5,169 nt of DNA from Holosporales bacterium (GTDB lineage Bacteria > Pseudomonadota > Alphaproteobacteria > Caedimonadales > UBA9215). Shown here piece by piece: positions 1 to 5,169 of this stretch. Every line of letters begins with the position of its first letter. The first letter of the stretch is position 1. The stretch is from NCBI GenBank assembly GCA_003503995.1, contig DOCA01000011.1, positions 1-5,169 on the forward strand, in the 5' to 3' direction. A model generated the notes under the pieces. The model had not been told where the DNA came from. It ran no database searches and was given only the letters and a program-made list of their open reading frames with translations. A program made the translations under genes and the position numbers.

Positions 1-3000
1 GCTTGTTCTTCAACAGCTGGATTCCACCAGGGATCATAATGAATCACGGTATCCGCAGCCGTTAAGTTGAGCCCCGTTCCACCAGCCTTCAGGCTAATGA
101 TAAAGAGCGGGATATCTCCTTTTTGAAAAGCTTCCACAGGGGGTTTTCTGTCTTTTGTGCTGCCAGTAATTTTTACATGTTTAATGCCTTTTTTCGCAAG
201 GCGTTCTTCAATGATTTTAATCATGCTGGTGAATTGTGAGAATAATAAAATCTTGCGGCCTTCTTCAATCATCTCTTCAAGCATATCAAGAAGTGTTTCG
301 AGCTTGGCGGATTTTTTGATATCTTGCGCGGCTTTGATCTTTAAGAGACTAGGGTCACAACATGTTTGACGCAATTTAAGGAGGGCGTCTAAAACCGTAA
401 TATGGCTTTTGGCAAGGCCCTTTTGGGCAATGGCAGCTGCGACCTTTTTATGCATGCTGATGCGGATAGATTCGTACAAATCTCTTTGGTCCTTATCAAG
501 TTCGATATTACGTACAATCACGGTTTTTGGCGGTAATTCCGCCATGACTTGATTTTTATCTCGACGCAAAACAAAGGGTTTGACACGTCTGGCAAGAGCT
601 TTTTGGATATCTGTTGATTGATGCTTTTCGATGGGGTCTCGGAAAGATTTTTTAAACTCTTTTTTTGAGCCTAAGAAACCGGGCATTAAAAAGTTGAATT
701 GCGCCCATAGCTCATTCAAATGATTTTCAACGGGGGTCCCTGTGAGAGATAATCGGTGATCAGCATTGAGCTGGCAAATGGTTTTATTGAGCTTAGTTTG
801 CGCGTTTTTGATGTATTGAGCTTCGTCCAGAATGACGGTGTCGAATTCTTGCCCCAGGAAGAATTTTTCGTCTCTGGAAATAAGCGGATAGGTGGTGACG
901 ACGATGTCGTGGTCTGGAACTTTTTCAAAGTTTTCTTTTCGATCAGGGCCGTGGAGTACAAGAACCTTGAGGGAGGGCGTGAATTTTTCAGCCTCCATTT
1001 GCCAGTTAAAAGCCACACTGGTAGGTGTGATAATCAAAACAGGTTTGGCTCTGTCATCATTGGCTTTAATGGAGGCGATATGACTGAGGGCCTGTAAGGT
1101 TTTTCCAAGGCCCATATCATCGGCTAGGATGCCAGAAAAGTTGTAGTCACGCAAAAATTGCAGCCAATTGAGGCCTTCTTGTTGATAGGGGCGGAGATCC
1201 GCTTTGACGGTTTTCGGAACAGAAACGGGTTCAATGCCCTTAAAGTCTTTTAATTTCTGCCCAAGCTCAAGGAGCTTTTGACTCCCTTGCCACTCTTCGT
1301 TTAAGTGCTCGGTAATCTCTTGCATATCAAGCGCTTGGGCTGCTTCCATAGCAGAAAACATCAAAGCGCCGTCTTTATTGAGTTCCTTGTAGGAAAAAAT
1401 ACCATTCAAGAAAGACATCATTTTTTGAACACGCTGCGCTGGTAGCGCCAATTTTGTGCCATCGGCCATGGTAAAGTGCCATAGGGTTTCCGGCGTAATC
1501 TTTGCTTTTTCATCATGAAAAGCATGGTTTTGATCGTGGAGCGCTTGCAGTAAAATAGGCAGAAGATTTGTTTTTTCTCCCTCCACATTTACACCGAGCT
1601 CAAAGCTAAACCAGTCAATGCCACTGCCTTCTTCTATATCTGTGTACCAACCCTCATCAGCCGTTAAAATTTGATGGGGAAAGGAATCGAGTATGGTTAT
1701 TTCCCACCCTTTTTTCTGAAGCTCAGGGATATCTTTCACCATAAATTCATCCCAAGCATTTGTTAGAGCTTTTGAACCTGGTTCATGTTTTTTAGAGCCG
1801 GCGATAAAATCATCCCAAATAGGACTATTCCAAGGGTGTCCCTTGATATTATGGGTTGCTTTGTAACGCTCTAGGGAAAAGAGGTGTTTTTGCTTCAATT
1901 GGAGAAGGTGCTTTTTTTCAGCTTGGAAATTACGTTGGGTCGCCTTGACCTTTCCCTCATCAAAGCTTGTTAAGGTGGGGCGAGAGTCATGCTCTATTCT
2001 TCCCACAGGCACTCCAAGGTAAAGAAAAGAAAGATTTGCGCAGCCTGTAATTTCTCCGGTTTTGTCTTGGGCGTAATAATAAGACCCTCTTATGAAATTT
2101 TCCCCATAAAGGGTTAAGTGAGGGATCGGCTTGATGTTTTGAGCTTCAATAATTTCGGTTTTCTGAGGCAGGGGAATAGGGGCGGGCGTTGGCATAGATT
2201 GAGAATATTGCGCTAATTTTTCCTTGACCTTATCTGCTTCCAGGGGATTTAACGTCGGTGCTTTTAAAAGAGCAAAAGCAAGCTTTTCAGGAAGGCCCAA
2301 ATCTAACGCCCCACACACACCTGTTTTCGTATTAATATATTTAGGAGCAGTATCAATAAATGTCTCTTCGTTCTCTCCCAAAGTTTCACAGGTCAATTTT
2401 TGAGAGCCATCTTGAAGAACGGTCCAGGAAAGTGAGCTTGTCTTTGGGTCTCCGAGGGAAATGAGGGGGCCATCATAGGCGTTCCAATGGCAACGCTCTG
2501 TTTGGATGATTTTTTCGAGAAGGTCTTTTGGGATGGCATGCTCTAAAGAATAGTTTTCCACGTGATCATGGGGAAGTTTTGAAATACTGGTTAAGAGGCC
2601 AACATCTTCAAAAGATAAAAAAGACGCTTGTTTTGTATGGGTTTTGAGAAAGGCGTCAACATTATACTTATTTGAACTCTTACTTAAAGAACCATCTTTT
2701 TTAAACTGCGCACCATAAGGTTGGACAGTCATAGCATTCTTATCGTCTTTTTTAAGAATATAGAGGAGCTTTTTTTCGGGAGGCTTTTGTTTTTTTTCTC
2801 CACTGAAGAAGCTACGTTCTATGGTTTGTAACCAATCGATTGATGAGTGACTAAGGGAGGGGGTAAGCGTGGAAGCATTTTGATTGCTTGCCTTGTCATA
2901 ATGAGCGGCAATTAACACGGCTGCAACATGTTTGCAGTTATAAGACATGGGGCAGGAGCATAAGCCCTCAATTTCATCTTCATAAAAATCTATTTCTTGT

Positions 3001-3158
3001 ATATAGGGTTTTGTCCCTTGAACCGTTGAAAAAACAGTGTGTTCATCTTTATCAAATTCCCAGTCTACAACAAGCCCGCGGTTGTAATAGTCCATCCCGC
3101 GCTTATATTCAGCTGGCGTTGTTATGGCTTTAATCTCTTTAAGGGAAATATCTATCAT
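1..3158 (-). CDS. SWIM zinc-finger SNF2-family helicase/ATPase (C-terminus cut by window edge)
   Basis: The frame runs unbroken for 1052 codons and is cut at the left edge. The ATG at 3158 is the first possible start, because an in-frame TGA lies at 3176-3174; the Shine-Dalgarno is weak. Seen: a SWIM zinc finger, CxC-x5-CxH, with C67, C69, C75 and H77; a long middle part (about 90-640) with no motif I can name, where bacterial relatives carry an SNF2-associated region; LRPYQQEG at 655-662; Walker A with DDMGLGKT ending at T687; DEAQ box at 778-781; LTGTP at 805-809; LFSQF near 972-976; motif V SLKAGGTGLNL at 1022-1032; then DPWWNP at 1042-1047. The arginine-finger motif VI (usually DRAHRIGQ) should follow just outside the window. 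Family knowledge: SNF2 ATPases translocate on double-stranded DNA and remodel protein-DNA complexes, usually without strand separation; SWIM fingers bind DNA or protein. The specific role in this bacterium is unknown. No lesion is visible, so the gene looks functional. Confidence 0.95.
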   Translation of the reverse strand, partial: MIDISLKEIKAITTPAEYKRGMDYYNRGLVVDWEFDKDEHTVFSTVQGTKPYIQEIDFYEDEIEGLCSCPMSYNCKHVAAVLIAAHYDKASNQNASTLTPSLSHSSIDWLQTIERSFFSGEKKQKPPEKKLLYILKKDDKNAMTVQPYGAQFKKDGSLSKSSNKYNVDAFLKTHTKQASFLSFEDVGLLTSISKLPHDHVENYSLEHAIPKDLLEKIIQTERCHWNAYDGPLISLGDPKTSSLSWTVLQDGSQKLTCETLGENEETFIDTAPKYINTKTGVCGALDLGLPEKLAFALLKAPTLNPLEADKVKEKLAQYSQSMPTPAPIPLPQKTEIIEAQNIKPIPHLTLYGENFIRGSYYYAQDKTGEITGCANLSFLYLGVPVGRIEHDSRPTLTSFDEGKVKATQRNFQAEKKHLLQLKQKHLFSLERYKATHNIKGHPWNSPIWDDFIAGSKKHEPGSKALTNAWDEFMVKDIPELQKKGWEITILDSFPHQILTADEGWYTDIEEGSGIDWFSFELGVNVEGEKTNLLPILLQALHDQNHAFHDEKAKITPETLWHFTMADGTKLALPAQRVQKMMSFLNGIFSYKELNKDGALMFSAMEAAQALDMQEITEHLNEEWQGSQKLLELGQKLKDFKGIEPVSVPKTVKADLRPYQQEGLNWLQFLRDYNFSGILADDMGLGKTLQALSHIASIKANDDRAKPVLIITPTSVAFNWQMEAEKFTPSLKVLVLHGPDRKENFEKVPDHDIVVTTYPLISRDEKFFLGQEFDTVILDEAQYIKNAQTKLNKTICQLNADHRLSLTGTPVENHLNELWAQFNFLMPGFLGSKKEFKKSFRDPIEKHQSTDIQKALARRVKPFVLRRDKNQVMAELPPKTVIVRNIELDKDQRDLYESIRISMHKKVAAAIAQKGLAKSHITVLDALLKLRQTCCDPSLLKIKAAQDIKKSAKLETLLDMLEEMIEEGRKILLFSQFTSMIKIIEERLAKKGIKHVKITGSTKDRKPPVEAFQKGDIPLFIISLKAGGTGLNLTAADTVIHYDPWWNPAVEEQ

Positions 3159-3189
3159 ATGCTTATATGTGTTTCATTTTATTCATTCT

Positions 3190-3218
3190 TTTATACACAA
3201 TTTTTTAGAAGGAATGAA
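3190..3218 (-). promoter_or_regulatory. Possible sigma70-type promoter of the SNF2 helicase gene
   Basis: On the minus strand a TATAAA hexamer (3195-3190, five of six matches to the -10 consensus) lies about 30 bases before the helicase ATG. A weak -35 candidate, TTCATT (3218-3213), is 17 bases upstream of it. The position suits a short leader. The -35 match is poor and the DNA is AT-rich, so chance occurrence is a real possibility. Confidence 0.3.
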
Positions 3219-3484
3219 AGTGAAAGAATAGGGGAGGCCAAATAATTCAGTGACCGCTTCATTTTTTTCTTAAAGGCTTATTAAATTTCAAAGTTCAGTA
3301 TAACTAACTGGCGCAGGGGTGGGTCACTTATAGCTAATTATCTTTCCATTTACGCTTTGTTCCTGCACTCCTAAACTATGAAATATAGCCGTCGTCTCTG
3401 GCGCCTCCGGTCATTTGCAGGGGCAAAACCTAAATCACTATAGTCATTAAATAAGAAGAGTTTTTGTAGGATTTTTTTTAAAAC
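3219..3484. other. Non-coding stretch between the helicase and the toxin module
   Basis: I see no gene of convincing length on either strand. The longest plus-strand open stretch here ends at the TAA at 3379-3381, is about 29 codons long, and starts without ATG. The stretch holds three short blocks that occur twice in the same order (listed separately) and a TCCTGCA/TGCAGG inverted pair at 3361-3367 and 3416-3421. A T-rich run lies at about 3472-3479. Nothing resembles a tRNA, a CRISPR array or a clear intrinsic terminator. It could be debris of a mobile element. Confidence 0.5.
3308..3451. repeat. Imperfect repeated block set (CTGGCGC ... GCAGGGG ... TCACT-ATAG)
   Basis: Three blocks occur twice in the same order. 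CTGGCGC is at 3308-3314 and 3398-3404. GCAGGGG is at 3313-3319 and 3417-3423. TCACTTATAG is at 3324-3333, with TCACTATAG at 3435-3443. In the first copy the blocks overlap and are compact; in the second they are spread by extra bases. Read on the minus strand, the first copy contains GTGACCCACCCC followed by GCGCCAGTTAG, which resembles from memory the multiple short repeats at the ends of IS21-type elements. No transposase is present, so this is at most a degenerate relic. Confidence 0.25.
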
Positions 3485-3619
3485 TTATTTCTTTTTTGTG
3501 AACCAGCCCCAAACCGTTTTGATGACTTTCTTAACCCCTTTTTTGATACTGGTGCGGACAAATTCTTCAACTTTCACTTTTGCGTTCTTTATAAGTTCAA
3601 TATTATCCAGAGTCTCCCT
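3485..3619 (-). pseudogene. C-terminal fragment of an unrecognised basic protein
   Basis: The minus strand is open for 44 codons from the stop at 3622-3620 to the TAA at 3487-3485, with no ATG, GTG or TTG that could start it near its upstream end. The product ends in a lysine- and valine-rich, probably helical tail (VRTSIKKGVKKVIKTVWGWF, then TKKK). A charged lysine-rich end followed by a stop looks like a genuine protein C-terminus. The frame closes where the plus-strand toxin frame opens, so the two overlap only at 3595-3619. I do not recognise the family. It may be the remaining end of a gene interrupted by insertion of the toxin cassette. A chance open frame of this length is also possible. 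Confidence 0.3.
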
Positions 3620-3705
3620 TTATCCTACCTGGTTATGAGGCTCATCCTGAAGGTTTAAGGGATATCATTCAAGGATGGGGTGGTTTTGCACCTCACCCTG
3701 ATGCG
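3595..3705 (+). pseudogene. In-frame upstream part of the toxin, without a start codon
   Basis: The frame of the toxin ORF stays open upstream of its first ATG back to a TAA at 3592-3594. These 37 codons read as plausible protein, with YYPESPFILPGYEAHPEG followed by a tryptophan/glycine stretch and GGFAPHPDA leading directly into the ATG at 3706. They contain no ATG, GTG or TTG, and no Shine-Dalgarno precedes 3706. I infer that the ATG is an internal methionine and that the reading frame is the 3' end of a formerly longer gene, cut at about 3595. Confidence 0.5.
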
Positions 3706-4206
3706 ATGATCCCCAGGATTCTCTCAACACCTGTTGTTGACTTCGACTTCAGAGACCTTATCCTGATGAGAAATAATAGTGGGGAAAAGGTCTATATTGT
3801 TTATGAGAAAGAGCCAATTGATCAATCAAAAGGGCAATATACTGGACGAACGAGTGGAACAGGTGATATTGATAATCCTCAAGATTTAGAAAGAATTCTT
3901 AGGGATCGAGACCGAAATCATCACATGAATAAAGAAGGATATCAGCCTGCTGAAATTCAATCAACAACACTAGATCCCTTAGTATCCCGTGGACAAGAAC
4001 AACTTGGTATTGAGAGAAATGGAGGGGCTCAAAGCACGGGCGGTACATCGGGCAATAAGATAAACGGAATTTCCTCAAAAAACCCTAGGGCGCAAACTTA
4101 TTTGGAAGCCGCTAAAAAACCCCTAAAGGAGTCATTATTAGAAAAGAACCAAAAAAACTACGTCAGCGATGGGTTGCAGGCGGTATTCATGAAATTGACC
4201 TTTTAG
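3706..4206 (+). CDS. Orphan polymorphic-toxin C-terminal domain (GIY-YIG/URI-like nuclease type), probably a non-functional fragment
   Basis: The 166 codons from the first ATG resemble the toxin tip found at the C-terminus of Rhs, WapA and related contact-dependent toxins. Seen: KVYIVYE (28-34) and YTGRTSG (45-51), which I read as the two strands of a GIY-YIG (URI) nuclease-like core with R48 as likely catalytic residue; NHHMN (71-75); SRGQEQ (94-99), a family signature around a conserved glutamate; GGAQSTGGTSGNKINGIS (106-123); and NPRAQTYLEAA (126-136), where such domains normally end. The nuclease assignment is from memory of these motifs and is not proven. The last 30 residues look unlike the family: they are read out of frame across the immunity gene, and the change falls at an A6 tract (4114-4119). 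No delivery domain, secretion signal or Shine-Dalgarno precedes it. It is best seen as a detached cassette carried with its immunity gene. Confidence 0.7.
   Translation: MIPRILSTPVVDFDFRDLILMRNNSGEKVYIVYEKEPIDQSKGQYTGRTSGTGDIDNPQDLERILRDRDRNHHMNKEGYQPAEIQSTTLDPLVSRGQEQLGIERNGGAQSTGGTSGNKINGISSKNPRAQTYLEAAKKPLKESLLEKNQKNYVSDGLQAVFMKLTF
4114..4119 (+). other. A6 tract at the toxin/immunity border that sets the reading frame
   Basis: Six adenines follow the conserved end of the toxin domain (LEAA). With five, the toxin would end three codons later at the TAA at 4124-4126, just before the immunity ribosome binding site. With six, as here, it gains an odd 30-residue tail overlapping the immunity gene. 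With seven, toxin and immunity protein would form a single fused frame. It is a site for indel mutation, transcript slippage or sequencing error. Confidence 0.6.
4124..4131 (+). promoter_or_regulatory. Shine-Dalgarno sequence of the immunity gene
   Basis: TAAAGGAG is a strong match to the anti-Shine-Dalgarno complement. It ends five bases before the ATT at 4137, an ideal spacing for initiation there. It decides the most likely start of the immunity protein, although the codon at that place is not ATG, GTG or TTG. Its first three bases form the stop codon the toxin would use if the A tract were one base shorter. Confidence 0.6.
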
Positions 4207-4709
4207 AAGGGGTTTATGGATACTGTCAGGTTTTAGAAGATCCACAGGTTGCCTTTTATCAATTATTTCGTAAGGAAGGGGAACCTCAACCCTCCCTTGA
4301 GGAAATTATAAAAGCCCATGTTTCTTTTAAAATTTCTGTATATGGAGAAGGTCCTTTTAATCGCTGGCCGCGCTTGGGAAAAGTCCCGTTAGATGCAAAT
4401 TTGAATAAATATGAAGATCACTTTCGTTATGACCGCAGTACGGAAAAATACTCTATAATAGGACATGGATATCCACCAAATGGAACCATTGTGCCAAAGG
4501 AACGCATTCAAGGCTTAGAGTGTCAGGCTATTTGGCAGGCTGTTAATGTTGAACAACGCTTGCGAGACTTACATGCTGGACGGTTAAATTACATTGTGGA
4601 AATGTTTAGATTGCGTCCAGAAAACAAGCCATTTATAAAAGATTTTTATGCAGACCAAGGGTATGATTTTCATTGGATTGACCACCTTTTAGATAAAAAA
4701 GACGACTAA
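4137..4709 (+). CDS. Imm26-type immunity protein, start codon ATT or lost
   Basis: Read from the ATT at 4137 it is 190 residues. It matches the Imm26 immunity family as I remember it: GVYGYCQVLEDPQVAFYQLF (25-44), the beta-rich core near the N-terminus; FNRWPRLGKVPLD (74-86); GLECQAIWQAVNVEQRLRDL (126-145), the helical signature; and HAGR (146-149). Imm26 proteins lie directly downstream of polymorphic toxin domains, bind them in the cytoplasm and neutralise them, which fits the toxin tip just upstream. The frame is open from the TAA at 4113-4115, but contains no ATG, GTG or TTG before the TTG at 4374. That TTG falls inside the conserved core and would remove 79 residues. The ATT at 4137 is correctly spaced from a good Shine-Dalgarno. 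Either ATT initiates at low level, translation arrives by frameshifting from the toxin frame, or the ATG was mutated and the gene is silent. Confidence 0.75.
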   Translation: MRKEPKKLRQRWVAGGIHEIDLLEGVYGYCQVLEDPQVAFYQLFRKEGEPQPSLEEIIKAHVSFKISVYGEGPFNRWPRLGKVPLDANLNKYEDHFRYDRSTEKYSIIGHGYPPNGTIVPKERIQGLECQAIWQAVNVEQRLRDLHAGRLNYIVEMFRLRPENKPFIKDFYADQGYDFHWIDHLLDKKDD

Positions 4710-4833
4710 AAAGAACTTCATTTAAAACCTACAGGAAACCGTCGTTCAGACGTTGCTTATAAAACTAAAGACCTAATATGGCCCTTGGTGACATTACCCC
4801 AAACCAGAAGCTGCAACAAGCAGCATAGTCGCC

Positions 4834-5055
4834 CTACTTTTGAACATCTTCGATGAGGCTCTCTTGTAAAAGAGCAGAAGGCTTTGCTTTTTTATCTTCA
4901 AAAACAAGGAAAGCAGGCATCATTGTTGTCACGTTGCGCTCAAGACTATCGAGGCTCTCAAGGCGTATTTGGGCAGCTGCCATGCCTGACGTTGCCACAA
5001 GGCTTGTAATCATTAGGGCGGTTAAAGTCTTTTGTAATAAACTTTTCATTTTCAT
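4834..5055 (-). CDS. Small secreted hypothetical protein
   Basis: The 73-residue product begins with a clear Sec signal peptide: basic n-region (MKMK), hydrophobic stretch at about 5-25, and an AAA-Q site that predicts cleavage after A28. The mature part would be about 45 residues, without cysteines, rich in leucine, glutamate and lysine, ending in a short amphipathic-looking stretch (ALLQESLIEDVQK). I do not recognise a family, so no function is given; it would act in the periplasm or outside. A second in-frame ATG at 5049 is an equally plausible start and would remove two residues. The Shine-Dalgarno is weak (GGA). The plus-strand open frame across the same bases is hydrophobic because it reads the reverse of the signal peptide and is not taken as a gene. 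The gene converges on the immunity gene, with 124 bases between their stops. Confidence 0.65.
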   Translation of the reverse strand: MKMKSLLQKTLTALMITSLVATSGMAAAQIRLESLDSLERNVTTMMPAFLVFEDKKAKPSALLQESLIEDVQK

Positions 5056-5169
5056 AGTCCATATTTTGTTGTTTATACTTTTTATATATGAACAATTATT
5101 TGTTAATGAGATTTGTTTTATTTAAATATGACTGTGCGAAAAATGCAATACAAGGGTGTTTTGCAGAGG
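5056..5169 (-). promoter_or_regulatory. AT-rich upstream region of the small secreted gene
   Basis: This stretch reads away from the ATG at 5055 to the window edge and is very AT-rich. TATAAA-like hexamers occur on the minus strand at 5077-5072 and 5086-5081, and a TTAACA lies at 5106-5101. None are 16-18 bases apart, so I cannot name a promoter with confidence. No open frame of interest is seen. Confidence 0.25.

Noticed and set aside
157..1097. Several open frames of 60-113 codons on both strands within the helicase region
   Set aside because: They lie inside the continuous helicase frame that carries all helicase motifs. They show no ribosome sites or domains, so they are shadows.
2888..3245. 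Plus-strand open frames opposite the helicase start
   Set aside because: They are antisense to the SWIM finger region, with no Shine-Dalgarno and no recognisable product.
3449..3490. AAATAAG/CTTATTT inverted repeat near the end of the minus-strand fragment
   Set aside because: Seven A/T-rich pairs with a loop of about 28 bases are expected by chance here. It does not form a plausible terminator.
4374..4709. Start of the immunity protein at TTG 4374
   Set aside because: It would begin within the conserved FNRWPRLGKVPL core and lose the N-terminal 79 residues, which match the family. No Shine-Dalgarno precedes it.
4810..4824. GCTGC-AACAA-GCAGC hairpin between the convergent genes
   Set aside because: The stem is only five base pairs and no T-tract follows on either strand, so I do not call it a terminator.
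4710..4856. Open frame of 48 codons continuing directly after the immunity stop codon
   Set aside because: This length is expected by chance at a modest rate, the composition is not family-like, and its end overlaps the minus-strand secreted gene. There is no sign of stop readthrough.
4853..5125. Plus-strand open frame of 90 codons
   Set aside because: It is antisense to the signal-peptide gene; its hydrophobic end comes from AT-rich upstream DNA, and the minus-strand frame has a far more convincing product.

Overview
The window is AT-rich bacterial DNA. The small signal-peptide gene and the combination of a SWIM-SNF2 helicase with an Rhs-type toxin/immunity cassette suggest a Gram-negative bacterium. 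An alphaproteobacterium of the intracellular Holosporales/Rickettsiales type would fit, but this is an impression from composition and gene content, not a demonstrated placement.

Layout. (1) Positions 1-3158, minus strand: one uninterrupted reading frame for a large SNF2-family (Superfamily 2) helicase/ATPase with an N-terminal SWIM zinc finger. Its last residues lie beyond the left edge. (2) Positions 3159-3484: a non-coding stretch with a possible helicase promoter and an imperfectly repeated set of short blocks that may be debris of a mobile element. (3) Positions 3485-3619, minus strand: the lysine-rich C-terminal end of an unrecognised protein without a start codon. (4) Positions 3595-4206, plus strand: the toxin tip of a polymorphic (Rhs/WapA-like) toxin, recognised by its YTGRTSG and INGIS motifs, cut off from any delivery domain. 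(5) Positions 4137-4709, plus strand: a cognate immunity protein of the Imm26 type. It overlaps the toxin frame and has no ATG, GTG or TTG where its start should be, although a good Shine-Dalgarno sequence sits before an ATT codon. (6) Positions 4834-5055, minus strand: a 73-residue secreted hypothetical protein, with AT-rich upstream DNA reaching the right edge.

How it fits together. The central 3.5-4.7 kb looks like an accessory insertion between two chromosomal genes: an orphan toxin tip plus its immunity gene, joined at about 3587-3622 to the broken end of another gene. The toxin probably has no secretion route. The immunity gene may still protect against related toxins if it is translated. 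The toxin/immunity border holds two coupled oddities: an A6 tract whose length decides where the toxin ends or whether it fuses to the immunity protein, and the ATT in place of a start codon. Either the module is decaying or it uses unusual translation control.
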